35,321 nt of DNA from Actinomycetes bacterium (GCA_021793175.1 JAJYTH010000028.1:1-35321), one strand, 5' to 3'. Counted from the first letter of the stretch, positions 1 to 8,288 are shown. The notes: generated by a model not told the origin, from the sequence alone. Numbers and translations are program-made.

Positions 1-506
1 TCCGGCGCGACTGGCGGCTCAACGAGCGTCACTACGGTGCCCTGCAGGGCAAGAACAAGAAGGAGACGCTGGAGCAGTTCGGCGAGGAACAGTTCATGCT
101 GTGGCGCCGTTCCTACGACACTCCGCCGCCGCCCATCGAGCCCGGCAGCGAGTACAGCCAGGACGGCGACGCGCGCTACGCCGGACTCGGCGACAGGATG
201 CCGGCCACCGAATGCCTCAAGGACGTGGTGGAACGGCTGCTGCCGTACTGGGAGTCCGCCATCGTCCCCGACCTGCGGGCCGGGAAGACGGTGCTGATCG
301 CGGCGCACGGCAACTCGCTGCGGGCGTTGGTCAAGCAGCTCGACGGCATCTCCGACGACGACATCGCAGGACTCAACATCCCCACCGGTATCCCCCTGCG
401 TTACGACCTCGACGAGACCCTCAAGCCCACCAACCCCGGCGGTACCTACCTCGACCCCGAGGAGGCGAAGAAGGCCGCCGCGGCCGTGGCGAGCCAAGGG
501 CGTTGA
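1..506 (+). CDS. gpmA: 2,3-bisphosphoglycerate-dependent phosphoglycerate mutase, 3' part
   Basis: The C-terminal 167 residues of a cofactor-dependent phosphoglycerate mutase, which interconverts 3- and 2-phosphoglycerate in glycolysis. The reading frame is open from base 3. Visible are the substrate-binding stretch [15 protein letters not shown], the [11 protein letters not shown] segment and the second catalytic histidine in [13 protein letters not shown]. About 80 N-terminal residues, including the phospho-accepting histidine of the RHG motif, lie outside the window (family length about 245-250). It precedes senX3-regX3, as gpm1 does in mycobacteria. A hairpin follows the stop, so it probably ends its own transcript. 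Confidence 0.95.
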   Translation, partial: RRDWRLNERHYGALQGKNKKETLEQFGEEQFMLWRRSYDTPPPPIEPGSEYSQDGDARYAGLGDRMPATECLKDVVERLLPYWESAIVPDLRAGKTVLIAAHGNSLRALVKQLDGISDDDIAGLNIPTGIPLRYDLDETLKPTNPGGTYLDPEEAKKAAAAVASQGR

Positions 507-531
507 GCCGAGCGCCGAGTCGTGTCGAGGA

Positions 532-567
532 CCGTGGACGGACGGGCGTCGTCCGGGCCGTCCACGG
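532..567 (+). terminator. hairpin after gpmA
   Basis: A 10-bp perfect inverted repeat (532-541 CCGTGGACGG, 558-567 CCGTCCACGG) begins 25 bases after the gpmA stop. No T-tract follows, so it is either a U-less actinobacterial terminator or only an RNA 3'-end stabiliser. Confidence 0.45.
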
Positions 568-573
568 CCATTC

Positions 574-591
574 GGTGAACGGTCGGTGACA
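574..591 (-). promoter_or_regulatory. candidate PHO box upstream of senX3
   Basis: GGTGAAC at 574 and GGTGACA at 585 are two copies of a GTTCACC-like unit (read on the minus strand) exactly 11 bp apart. This matches the direct-repeat layout of PHO boxes bound by PhoP/RegX3-type regulators in actinomycetes. It sits about 85 bp upstream of the senX3 -10 box, so it could mediate RegX3 autoregulation. Only two units are seen and the second is imperfect. Confidence 0.4.
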
Positions 592-673
592 CGACGGCTA
601 ACAAGTGCCGTGAAGGTGTCACGACCATCACGAGAAGGCTTCCAAGACTAGGCTTTTCGGCTGTTTTCGTGTC

Positions 674-685
674 TACGATGCGAGC
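674..685 (+). promoter_or_regulatory. -10 box for a leaderless senX3 transcript
   Basis: TACGAT at 674-679 fits the TANNNT -10 consensus and lies 6 bases before the GTG at 686. No Shine-Dalgarno sequence is visible. The transcript would then start at or next to the GTG. No good -35 is present. Confidence 0.5.
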
Positions 686-1972
686 GTGACGGCGCCCGCT
701 TCGTTCGCGCTGGCCCTTGCCGCTTCAGTGGTCGGCCTGCTCGTCGGCTTCCTCATCGGCCGGTTCCGACTCACCTACAACCGCATGCGCCCGCAAGGAC
801 CTACGACAGCTCAGTTACTGGAACGGTTCGTCCGCTCGTCCAACAGCGGCGTTCTGATGCTCAACCGGTTCGGCGACCTGGTGCTTCACAACCACCGCGC
901 CGAGGATCTCGGTCTCGTCCGGAACAACCGGGTCGACGTGCGAGCGCGTAAGGCAGCCGAGCAGGTCGCGGACAGTGAAGTGCCCACCGAGATCGATCTG
1001 TCCCCGCTGGCCGTGCGCAGGCGGGGGCCCGAGGCCGTGCTCGGCGAAGTGAGACCGCTCGGGGACGGTTTCACCGTGGTGGAGGCCGCCGACCATTCGG
1101 ACGCCGTGCGGTTGGAGGCCACGCGGCGGGATTTCGTGGCCAACGTCAGTCACGAGTTGAAGACCCCGGTCGGAGCCATCGCGGTGCTCGCCGAAGCGGT
1201 GCTCGACGCGGCCGACGACGCCGACGAGGTCCGCCGGTTCGGCGAGAAGATCCTGCGCGAGTCCACCAGGCTGGGCAAGCTCGTGACCGAACTGATCGCG
1301 CTGTCGCGGCTACAGGGCGCCGAGAAGCTGCCCGAGCTCACCGTCGTGGACATCGACACGGTGGTGGACGAGGCGTTGGGACGTACGCGACTCGCCGCCG
1401 AGTCGGCCGGCATCGACATCACCACCGACAGCGCCAGCGGTCTTGCCGTGGAAGGCGACCGCACCTTGTTGGTCACCGCGCTGTCGAACCTGTTGGACAA
1501 CGCTGTGGCGTATTCCCCGGCGGGCTCGCCCGTGTCGATCAGCCGAAAGCTGGTGGACGGCTATGTCGAGGTCGCCGTCACCGACAGGGGGATCGGCATC
1601 GCCGAGGCCGACCAGCAGCGCGTGTTCGAGCGTTTCTACCGTTCCGACAAGGCGCGTTCCCGTGCCACGGGCGGCACCGGCCTCGGGCTGGCCATCGTCA
1701 AGCACGTCGCCGCCAACCACGGCGGGGAGGTGCGGTTGTGGAGCAGCCCGGGCGTGGGCTCCACGTTCACACTGCGCGTCCCCGTTCACCCGGAGGCCAC
1801 GGACGTACGGGAACAGGTCCCGTCCGCCCCGGTGGCCATGTCCGCCCCGGCGGCCACGTCCGTCCCGGCGGCCATGCCCGCCCCGGCCGTTCCGCCCGAG
1901 CCGAACAGGCGGGTCGAGCAGGCCGTGCACGCGGTCCCACAGAAAAGCACCGGAGGAGGAGAAGCGTCGTGA
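686..1972 (+). CDS. senX3: sensor histidine kinase SenX3
   Basis: Membrane sensor kinase of the SenX3-RegX3 phosphate-response system; in mycobacteria it phosphorylates RegX3 when phosphate is limiting. In order: one membrane segment near residues 5-26, a PAS-like region around 45-140, the H-box NVSHELKTPVGAI with phospho-accepting His156, a dimerisation helix pair, the N-box NLLDNAVAYS near 270, the D-box DRGIGI and the G-box GTGLGLAI near 330. After the ATPase domain comes a tail of about 60 residues rich in Ala and Pro, built partly from an 18-bp repeat. The start is GTG, just after a -10 box. The stop overlaps the regX3 start (GTGA). Codon 44 is the rare leucine codon TTA. Confidence 0.95.
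   Translation: MTAPASFALALAASVVGLLVGFLIGRFRLTYNRMRPQGPTTAQLLERFVRSSNSGVLMLNRFGDLVLHNHRAEDLGLVRNNRVDVRARKAAEQVADSEVPTEIDLSPLAVRRRGPEAVLGEVRPLGDGFTVVEAADHSDAVRLEATRRDFVANVSHELKTPVGAIAVLAEAVLDAADDADEVRRFGEKILRESTRLGKLVTELIALSRLQGAEKLPELTVVDIDTVVDEALGRTRLAAESAGIDITTDSASGLAVEGDRTLLVTALSNLLDNAVAYSPAGSPVSISRKLVDGYVEVAVTDRGIGIAEADQQRVFERFYRSDKARSRATGGTGLGLAIVKHVAANHGGEVRLWSSPGVGSTFTLRVPVHPEATDVREQVPSAPVAMSAPAATSVPAAMPAPAVPPEPNRRVEQAVHAVPQKSTGGGEAS
1823..1894 (+). repeat. 18-bp tandem repeat in the senX3 tail
   Basis: Four in-frame 18-bp units start at 1823, 1841, 1859 and 1877, encoding SAPVAM, SAPAAT, SVPAAM and a degenerate PAPAVP. The first three differ by only a few bases. Copy number could change without breaking the reading frame. 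Confidence 0.85.
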
Positions 1973-2655
1973 CGAGGGTGCTGATCGTCGAGGACGAGGA
2001 GTCGTTCGCCGACCCGCTGGCCTTCCTGCTGCGGAAGGAGGGATTCACGGCGGCGGTCGCCACCGACGGACAGCAGGCTCTCGAGGAGTTCGACCGCAAC
2101 GGCGCCGACATCGTCCTGCTCGATCTCATGCTGCCCGGGATGAGCGGCACCGACGTGTGCCGGGAGTTGCGCCAGCGCTCCAGCGTGCCGGTGATCATGG
2201 TGACGGCGCGGGACAGCGAGATCGACAAGGTGGTGGGCCTCGAGCTGGGAGCCGACGACTACGTCACCAAGCCGTATTCGGCGCGCGAGCTCATCGCCAG
2301 GGTGCGGGCCGTGTTGCGCAGAGGCGGGGAGGCGGGCGATGCCCAGCAGGAGCAGCCCGTGCTGACCGGTGGCCCCGTGCGTATGGACGTCGATCGGCAC
2401 GTGGTGACGGTGAACGGCGAAGAGGTGTCGCTGCCGCTGAAGGAGTTCGACCTTTTGGAGTATCTCCTTCGTAACGCCGGACGAGTGCTGACCCGCAACC
2501 AGCTCATCGACCGGGTGTGGGGAGCCGACTACGTCGGAGACACCAAGACGCTGGATGTGCACGTCAAACGGCTGCGGTCGAAGATCGAGCCGGAGCCCGG
2601 TTCGCCCCGCTACCTGGTCACCGTGCGCGGCCTCGGCTATAAGTTCGAGCCCTGA
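1969..2655 (+). CDS. regX3: OmpR-family response regulator RegX3
   Basis: DNA-binding partner of SenX3, 228 residues. The receiver domain (about 1-120) has the acidic pocket ED at 8-9, the phospho-accepting Asp52 in LLDLMLPG and the conserved lysine in TKPYS. A winged helix (about 135-225) carries LKEFDLLEYLLRNAG, the recognition segment TLDVHVKRLRSKIE and the terminal VRGLGYKFE. The start is fixed by the 4-base GTGA overlap with senX3, preceded by GGAGGAG. The overlap suggests co-transcription and translational coupling. Likely targets are phosphate genes and possibly its own promoter through the repeat at 574-591. Confidence 0.95.
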   Translation: MTRVLIVEDEESFADPLAFLLRKEGFTAAVATDGQQALEEFDRNGADIVLLDLMLPGMSGTDVCRELRQRSSVPVIMVTARDSEIDKVVGLELGADDYVTKPYSARELIARVRAVLRRGGEAGDAQQEQPVLTGGPVRMDVDRHVVTVNGEEVSLPLKEFDLLEYLLRNAGRVLTRNQLIDRVWGADYVGDTKTLDVHVKRLRSKIEPEPGSPRYLVTVRGLGYKFEP

Positions 2656-2735
2656 ACGAGGCGTCGTTCGCCGCAGTACGGCGACCGCCGAACGTCCGAC
2701 CGCCTAGGTCACAGCGGGATCACGTGGGCGGACGG

Positions 2736-2749
2736 TACCGTAGGGCTTT
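2736..2749 (+). promoter_or_regulatory. -10 box for a leaderless ppx transcript
   Basis: TACCGT at 2736-2741 lies 8 bases before the GTG at 2750, with no Shine-Dalgarno sequence between. It follows a 94-base gap after regX3. Confidence 0.4.
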
Positions 2750-3721
2750 GTGCGCCTAGGGGTACTCGACGTCGGGTCGAACACCGTCCACCTGTTGGTG
2801 GTGGACGCCCATCGTGGTGCCCGCCCGATGCCGATGCACTCCGAGAAGGCGGTGCTGAGGATCATCGAGCGGATAGGTGTCGACGGCGAGCTGGACAAGA
2901 AGGTGGTCGACGAGCTGGTGCTCGCGGTCGCCCAGGCTCGTGACTCGGCTCAGCGGCTGGGTTGCGAGGAGCTCCTGGCGTTCGCGACCTCGGCGATCAG
3001 GGACGCCGACAACGCCGACGCGGTGTTGGCGCGGATCGCCGACGAGACCGGCATCGAGCTTCGCGTGCTGACCGGTGAGCAGGAAGCCAGGTTGACGTTT
3101 CTGGCGGTGCGCCGCTGGTTCGGCTGGTCGGCGGGCAGACTGCTGGTGCTGGACATCGGTGGTGGCTCGCTGGAGGTCGCCATGGGGGCCGACGAGGAGC
3201 CCGAACTGGCCGAGTCGTTGCCGGTGGGGGCGGGGCGCATCACCCGGACCCGGTTCGCCAACGACCCGCCGACCCGGGCGGAAGTGGTTTCGACGACCGC
3301 GTGGTTGGACGACCGGCTCGGTGAGTTGGCCGACCATGTCTCCGCAGTGGGCGTGCCGGACAGGGTCGTGGGGACCTCCAAGACTCTTCGGTCCCTGGCG
3401 CGGTTGACCGGGGCGGCACCGTCGTCGGCGGGTCCTCATGTCCGTCGGGTGCTCAACCACACCGGGCTGCGCCAGCTCATCGCTTTCATCTCCCGTATGT
3501 CGTCAGACGACCTGGCGCAGCTGGAGGGCGTGAGCGTCAGCAGGGCCCACCAGCTCGTCGCGGGTGCTCTTGTGGCGGAAAGCACGATGCGGGTGCTGTC
3601 TTTGGATTCCCTGGAAATCTGCCCCTGGGCACTCCGGGAGGGTGTCATTCTGCAACGGTTGGACCACTCCGACGGCGCAGACCGGACCGCGCTGTTGACC
3701 GGCTGGAGGCGGGGCGCATGA
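2750..3721 (+). CDS. Ppx/GppA family phosphatase
   Basis: Exopolyphosphatase/guanosine-pentaphosphate phosphohydrolase family, 323 residues, in the position of Rv0496 (ppx1). It has the actin-like ATPase fold signatures: LDVGSNTVHLLVVD near the N-terminus (phosphate 1), AFATSAIRDADN, and LVLDIGGGSLEVAMG (phosphate 2) near residue 140. This is the short form with two actin-like domains, without the C-terminal HD domain of E. coli Ppx. Members remove terminal phosphate from polyphosphate or act on pppGpp; the sequence cannot decide between them. Its place behind senX3-regX3 fits phosphate metabolism. The GTG start is the first residue of the conserved motif region and follows a -10-like box closely. 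Confidence 0.9.
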   Translation: MRLGVLDVGSNTVHLLVVDAHRGARPMPMHSEKAVLRIIERIGVDGELDKKVVDELVLAVAQARDSAQRLGCEELLAFATSAIRDADNADAVLARIADETGIELRVLTGEQEARLTFLAVRRWFGWSAGRLLVLDIGGGSLEVAMGADEEPELAESLPVGAGRITRTRFANDPPTRAEVVSTTAWLDDRLGELADHVSAVGVPDRVVGTSKTLRSLARLTGAAPSSAGPHVRRVLNHTGLRQLIAFISRMSSDDLAQLEGVSVSRAHQLVAGALVAESTMRVLSLDSLEICPWALREGVILQRLDHSDGADRTALLTGWRRGA

Positions 3722-3764
3722 TGCCTGGGTTCAGACTGGACGTAACGAGCAGGCGACGGGCACG

Positions 3765-5573
3765 GTGGAAGGGATGACTCGAGACAGCGGCGGCGAGCGG
3801 GCACAGAAGACTGTGGCCGAGCTTCTCGCCGAGCATGGCGGACAGGTCGGTGGCACACCACGCCGCCGGCGGCGTCGCGCTGCCGAGGACGGCGACGCAT
3901 CCGGTGGTCGTCAGCCCGGGATCGCCGACACGGCTCCGCAGGCGATCATCGATCGGGTCCGTGCTGAGGCGCCGCCTCCCGGGCCGACCTCACGTGGTGG
4001 TGGCCCCGCGAACGGGCGTTCCCAGGCAGGCGAGGAACCTCGTCGTGGCCGTGTCGGCCAGCCGCGTACGGGACCGCAGAAGTTGCCGCCCCGGCCGCCG
4101 CAGGGCTCGGGTTCTTATCCCGCTCCCGGCGGTGAGGACGCCGGGCGGCCGCCGTTGCCGCCCCGTGGCCGCGGTGCCAGGCAGCAGGGCGCGCAGCCCG
4201 CGTCCCCACCGACGTCCCCACCGACGCAGTCGAGTCTTCCTCCCAGCAGCACCCACAGCACCGGGTACGGCAAGCCGGTGGCCAACGGTTTCCGGCCGCC
4301 ACAGCAGCCACAGCCGCCACAGCAGCCGCCGCAGAACACCGGGTCCAGCCCGATGCCGCCCGGTGGGGGTGCCGTGTCGGGAGGTGCGGGTCCGCAGCCG
4401 GGGGGTCCCGGCGCGCAGAAACCGAACCAGGCGCAGCAGGGGCCGCCGCGTGACGTGGCGGACCGGATGAACGCCACCCGCCGAGTGCCCGCACCGGTGC
4501 CGCCGCCCACGAAGGCACCCGCGCAGGAGGGGACGTTGGCGGCACGGCTCGACGGTCTCGACGACACCGACGAGCCGGACACCCAGCAGCCCGCCCAGTC
4601 GTCGACGCCGCAGCAGGGCGGTCCGACGCCGCGTTCCGGCGCGTTTCCGATGCCGTCGCGCAGGCGCAGGCCGCCGAGGACGGCGCCCGCGCCGCCGCCG
4701 GAGCCCAGCACCGAGCAGTTTCCGGCCGTGGCGGAGAACGACGCCGAGAAGACGGCGCTGGCCGAGCCGGTGCATCCCGACGAGCCGCCCGCGGGATTGT
4801 CGAGCTGGCCGGGCGGACGCGGTGGCGACGGTAAGACCGGCCGACCCACGGACTCGCCCGAGTCGGCGAACGAGGCCACACAGGTCGGTGTCGCTGCCGT
4901 CCTGGAGTCCGATTCCGACGATGACGACGGCGCGGACACGGGCTACTACGTGCCCGACTTCGACGACGACGAGGACGATTTCGACGGTCCGAGTAACCGG
5001 ACCGGTGTGCTCAGCGACGATCCGCTCGGCGAGGACGATGACGATTCGCTTGGCGACTACGGCACGCGGTACGCGGCCTACGGCGACGATCTGTACGCCG
5101 ATTCGTACGCCGACGACTACGACTACGGTGACGCCGACTCCGACGAGCGCGCCGACGATTCCGAGGACGGCGAGGGCGGTGAGAACGACGAGAACGACGA
5201 CGAGCCCGCGCCCAGGAAACGCAGGTTCGGCAGAGCACGCAAGGCCGACACCGCCGACGCCGCCGATGCGTCCGACGCCGCCGAGGATGACGCCGACGAC
5301 GTGGACGGTTCGCCGGCCAAGCAATGGCTCGTGCTTGCCGGACAGCTCGCACTCGGCGTGGCCGGTGGCGCCGGTGTGTGGCTGGGCTTCAACTGGCTGT
5401 GGGGCAGGTTGCCCGCCGCCGCGTTGATCGCGGCGTTGGTGGTCACCGTCGGGCTCGTGTGGGTGGTGCGCAAGGTGCGAAGGGCGGAGGACACCCAGAC
5501 CACCGTGCTCGCACTGCTCGTCGGATTGGTGGTCACCGTGTCGCCCGCGGCGTTGTTGCTGGTGTCCCGGTAG
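3765..5573 (+). CDS. large disordered acidic/proline-rich membrane protein (Rv0497-like position)
   Basis: Function unknown, 602 residues. The N-terminus holds TVAELLAEHGGQ followed by a six-arginine run, a motif that recurs in actinobacterial membrane proteins. Residues about 40-350 are Pro/Gln/Gly-rich with runs such as PQQPQPPQQPPQ. Residues about 380-475 are very acidic (DSDDDDGAD, DFDDDEDDFDG). A short basic patch, RKRRFGRARK, comes next. Three hydrophobic segments fill about 518-602 and end at the C-terminus, so the long N-terminal part is probably cytoplasmic. The mycobacterial gene in this place encodes a protein roughly half as long, from memory. The start is GTG 3765 or ATG 3774; neither has a well-spaced ribosome-binding site. 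The homologue may differ only in the length of low-complexity filler. Confidence 0.8.
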   Translation: MEGMTRDSGGERAQKTVAELLAEHGGQVGGTPRRRRRRAAEDGDASGGRQPGIADTAPQAIIDRVRAEAPPPGPTSRGGGPANGRSQAGEEPRRGRVGQPRTGPQKLPPRPPQGSGSYPAPGGEDAGRPPLPPRGRGARQQGAQPASPPTSPPTQSSLPPSSTHSTGYGKPVANGFRPPQQPQPPQQPPQNTGSSPMPPGGGAVSGGAGPQPGGPGAQKPNQAQQGPPRDVADRMNATRRVPAPVPPPTKAPAQEGTLAARLDGLDDTDEPDTQQPAQSSTPQQGGPTPRSGAFPMPSRRRRPPRTAPAPPPEPSTEQFPAVAENDAEKTALAEPVHPDEPPAGLSSWPGGRGGDGKTGRPTDSPESANEATQVGVAAVLESDSDDDDGADTGYYVPDFDDDEDDFDGPSNRTGVLSDDPLGEDDDDSLGDYGTRYAAYGDDLYADSYADDYDYGDADSDERADDSEDGEGGENDENDDEPAPRKRRFGRARKADTADAADASDAAEDDADDVDGSPAKQWLVLAGQLALGVAGGAGVWLGFNWLWGRLPAAALIAALVVTVGLVWVVRKVRRAEDTQTTVLALLVGLVVTVSPAALLLVSR

Positions 5574-5588
5574 AGAGCATGTTCTGAC

Positions 5589-6389
5589 GTGGCGAGTCCG
5601 GAGATCGCGGTTACGCTTTCCACGGCCTCGGTGTGGCCGCTGAGAGCGAAGAGCGCCTTCGAACTGGCCGCGGACCTCGGCTACGACGGGGTCGAGGTGA
5701 TGGTGTGGGTCGACCCCGACAGCCAGGACGTGGGCGCGCTGCGGCAGTACAGCAAGTCCACCGGCGTTCCCGTGCTGTCGGTGCACTCGCCCTCGCTGCT
5801 CATCACACAGCGGGTGTGGTCGCCGGATCCCGTGGTGCGCCTGCGGCGTTCGGTGGAAGCCGCGCTGGAGTTGGAGGCCCGCACCGTGGTCGTGCACCCG
5901 CCGTTCCGTTGGCAGCGCCGCTACGGCGCGGCCTTCGCCGACCTCGTGACCGAGCTGGAACAGGAGAGCGGGGTGGCCATCGCGGTGGAGAATATGTTCA
6001 CGGTGCGTCCGCCCGGTAGTGGCCGCAACGTGCGGGTGTCGGCGTTCCGGCCGTCCATCGACCCGACCGATGTCGGTTACGCGCACTACACGCTCGATCT
6101 GTCGCACACGGCCGCCGAGGGCATGGACGCGTTGGCGCTCGCCGACCGGATGGGGTCCGGTCTGTCGCACGTGCACCTGGCCGACGGCACGGGAGCCCCC
6201 AAGGACGAGCATCTGGTGCCCGGCCGCGGCAACCAGCCGTGTGCCGAACTGTTGGAGCGGCTGGTGAAGCAGGGCTACGAAGGCAGCGTGGTGTTGGAGG
6301 TCAACACGCGAGCGGCCAAGTACCCCGCCCGCCGGGTGGCCGATCTCGCCGAGGCGTTGTTGTTCGCCCGCCTTCATCTCGGCCAGTGA
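5589..6389 (+). CDS. sugar phosphate isomerase/epimerase family protein (AP endonuclease 2-like TIM barrel)
   Basis: A 266-residue protein in the place of Rv0498. The fold is a xylose-isomerase-like TIM barrel. Likely metal ligands lie in the expected order: VHSPS near residue 58, VVHPPF near 98, the glutamate of VENMF near 136, the aspartate/histidine of LDLSHT near 172, HVHLADGTG near 197 and the glutamate of VVLEVNTR near 237. The substrate is not evident; relatives act on sugars or inositols. GTG 5589 is 15 bases after the stop of the preceding gene, so the two are probably co-transcribed. Confidence 0.85.
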   Translation: MASPEIAVTLSTASVWPLRAKSAFELAADLGYDGVEVMVWVDPDSQDVGALRQYSKSTGVPVLSVHSPSLLITQRVWSPDPVVRLRRSVEAALELEARTVVVHPPFRWQRRYGAAFADLVTELEQESGVAIAVENMFTVRPPGSGRNVRVSAFRPSIDPTDVGYAHYTLDLSHTAAEGMDALALADRMGSGLSHVHLADGTGAPKDEHLVPGRGNQPCAELLERLVKQGYEGSVVLEVNTRAAKYPARRVADLAEALLFARLHLGQ

Positions 6390-6464
6390 CCGGGCGGCCC
6401 TCGGCCGAACCGGGGAAAATATGATCATCGGGCGGGTTGGCACCACTTTTCGGCTCCAGACCCG

Positions 6465-6477
6465 TAGAGTTTGCGTT
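6465..6477 (+). promoter_or_regulatory. -10 box for a leaderless proline dehydrogenase transcript
   Basis: TAGAGT at 6465-6470, then 7 bases, then GTG at 6478. No Shine-Dalgarno is seen. This argues that translation begins at 6478 and not at the in-frame ATG 6421, which would lie upstream of the transcript. Confidence 0.55.
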
Positions 6478-7404
6478 GTGGAGCCGCTGCGATCGTTGAT
6501 CCTCGCCGCCGCCGACAACGACGTGATCCGGCGGGTGGTCGCCACAGCGCCGGGTAGTCGACAGATCGTCGCACGTTTCGTCGCGGGTGACACCGTCGCG
6601 GACGCGTTGAGGGTGGTCCAGACCCTTGCTGCCGACGGCAGGCACGCCACATTGGACTATCTGGGCGAGTACACAAGCGATCCCGAGTTGGCCGAACGGA
6701 CGGTTGGTACCTACCTGCGGTTGTTGGACGAGTTGGCCGCGCGCAAGCTGGCCGAGCACGCCGAGGTGAGTGTGAAACTGTCCGCACTGACGGTGAACGG
6801 CGACGAGGTGCTGGCTTCCCGCAACCTCGGCCGGATCTGCGAAGCCGCCGCCGACTGCGGCACCACCGTGACCGTCGACATGGAGGACCACACCACCACC
6901 GACATGACGTTACGGGTGGTCGAGAAGGCACGCCGCAACCGGCCGTGGGTGGGGGCCGTGGTGCAGTCGTACCTCCGTCGCACCGAGTCGGACGTCGCCG
7001 CGCTGGCGTACGAGGGGTCGAGGGTCCGACTGTGCAAGGGGGCCTACGCCGAGCCCGCCGCGGTCGCGTTCGTCGACGACCACGAGGTCGACCTCAGCTA
7101 CGTGCGGTGCGCCAACGCCTTGCTGGAAGGGGGTGCCTACGCCATGTTCGCAACGCACGATCCCCGACTGGTGAACGTGTTGCGGCAGCGGACCCGTTGG
7201 TACGGCAGGCAACGAGGCAGCTACGAGTACCAGATGCTGTACGGAATCCGGCCGGACGAACAGCGTCGGCTGGCCGCGGAAGGGGAGACCGTGCGCGTGT
7301 ATGTGCCGTTCGGGGAGCAGTGGTACGGCTATCTGATGCGGCGGCTCGCGGAGCGTCCCGCGAACCTGGCGTTGTTCCTCCGAGCCTTGGTCAGCCGTTC
7401 GTGA
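6478..7404 (+). CDS. proline dehydrogenase
   Basis: FAD enzyme of the monofunctional PRODH family (308 residues). It oxidises L-proline to pyrroline-5-carboxylate at the membrane, passing electrons to quinone. Barrel motifs: YLGEYTSDPELAE, VSVKLSAL, VTVDMEDHTTTD, VVQSYLRRTESD, RLCKGAYAEP, FATHDPRLV and the C-terminal substrate-binding part YEYQMLYGIRPDEQRR followed by VYVPFGEQWYGY. An in-frame ATG lies 57 bases upstream, but the GTG at 6478 gives the usual short N-terminus and follows a -10 box. The next gene starts inside its stop codon (GTGA). One TTA codon is at 6910. No pyrroline-5-carboxylate dehydrogenase is in the window. Confidence 0.93.
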   Translation: MEPLRSLILAAADNDVIRRVVATAPGSRQIVARFVAGDTVADALRVVQTLAADGRHATLDYLGEYTSDPELAERTVGTYLRLLDELAARKLAEHAEVSVKLSALTVNGDEVLASRNLGRICEAAADCGTTVTVDMEDHTTTDMTLRVVEKARRNRPWVGAVVQSYLRRTESDVAALAYEGSRVRLCKGAYAEPAAVAFVDDHEVDLSYVRCANALLEGGAYAMFATHDPRLVNVLRQRTRWYGRQRGSYEYQMLYGIRPDEQRRLAAEGETVRVYVPFGEQWYGYLMRRLAERPANLALFLRALVSRS

Positions 7405-8225
7405 ACTCGATCGACTCGGAGCCGGTGTCGCTCGCCGCCGCCTGTGACGTGCGTTCGTTGGGGGATGGCACGTTCACCGCCGATCTGCGGCAGGAGTGGT
7501 CGATCGACAAGCACCCGCACGGCGGGTTTCTGTTGGCGCTGTTGGCGAAGGCCGCGATCAGGGCACTGTCCGAGGCGGGTGAACCGCCCGTGGACCCACT
7601 CGCGGTGAGCGCCGAATTCTTGTACGCTCCCGCTCTCGGCCCGGTGTTGTTGCGCACCGACATCCGCAAGATCGGTAGGCGGGTCACCGTGGTGGCGGTC
7701 AGCCTGGAACAGCGGGGACGCAGTTGCGTGGAGGCGCGCGTGACAGCGGGCAGACTGCCTCTGAGGCCCCCCGCGTGGAACGACGTTCCCGCATTGCCCG
7801 CCGAACCACCCCCGAACGCGGTGATGTTGTCGGGCAGGACCTCCGAAGGTCTGTTCCACCTCGCCCGGGGTTGCGATGTGAGAGTGGACCCGGCCACGGC
7901 CGGCTATCTCGTCGGACGCAAGGACGACCCGCCGCGACTGCGGCTGTGGGCCCGGCCTCGACGCGGCGACATCGACCCGTACTTCGCGTTGCTGGCCGGT
8001 GATCTCAACCCTCCTGTGGTGTTTAACCTCGGCCGAACGGGCTGGGCGCCGACGGTCCAACTCACCGCTTTGCTGCGGGCCCGACCACACCCGGGGTGGT
8101 TGCGTATCCAGGTCGACTCCCGAGTGGTCCAGGAAGGCTGGTTCGACTCCGACGCGATCGTGGTCGACAGCCAGGGCCGCATCGTGTGTCAGGCCAGGCA
8201 GTTGGCGTTGTCGCCCCTGCCGTGA
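7401..8225 (+). CDS. thioesterase family protein (double hotdog, TesB-like)
   Basis: A 274-residue protein of the acyl-CoA thioesterase type with two tandem hotdog folds. The N-terminal half has the hotdog start DLRQEWSIDKHPHGGFLLALL, where the HGG turn and following helix are typical, and then VSAEFLYAP. The second half holds DPYFALLAGDLNPPVVFNLG and ends with LRIQVDSRVVQEGWFDSD and a terminal strand. It probably hydrolyses acyl-CoA; the chain specificity cannot be read. The GTG start overlaps the proline dehydrogenase stop by 4 bases, so the two are translationally coupled. I see no metabolic reason for the pairing. Confidence 0.8.
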   Translation: MNSIDSEPVSLAAACDVRSLGDGTFTADLRQEWSIDKHPHGGFLLALLAKAAIRALSEAGEPPVDPLAVSAEFLYAPALGPVLLRTDIRKIGRRVTVVAVSLEQRGRSCVEARVTAGRLPLRPPAWNDVPALPAEPPPNAVMLSGRTSEGLFHLARGCDVRVDPATAGYLVGRKDDPPRLRLWARPRRGDIDPYFALLAGDLNPPVVFNLGRTGWAPTVQLTALLRARPHPGWLRIQVDSRVVQEGWFDSDAIVVDSQGRIVCQARQLALSPLP

Positions 8226-8275
8226 CAGCCGGCCGGGCCCGTGCGGCCGGTGCGCGGGCCCGGGAAAACACGGCT

Positions 8276-8288
8276 TACTGTTGCGGGT
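8276..8288 (+). promoter_or_regulatory. -10 box for a leaderless proC transcript
   Basis: TACTGT at 8276-8281 is followed by 7 bases and then ATG 8289. No ribosome-binding site is visible in that short gap. Confidence 0.5.

Noticed and set aside
4300-4340. CAG/CCG-rich run as a microsatellite
   Set aside because: Short imperfect Pro/Gln codon runs within a coding region; no constant repeat unit.
6435-6470. TTGGCA at 6435 as -35 for the proline dehydrogenase promoter
   Set aside because: It is 22 bases from the TAGAGT box, too far without other support.
3990-6650. 886-residue open frame on the minus strand opposite the disordered protein and isomerase genes
   Set aside because: Very Arg/His/Gly-rich translation without motifs, opposite two supported genes; an effect of high GC at third positions.
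6945-7400. upstream extension of the thioesterase frame
   Set aside because: Lies wholly within the proline dehydrogenase gene in another frame; GTG 7401 with the GTGA overlap is the natural start.
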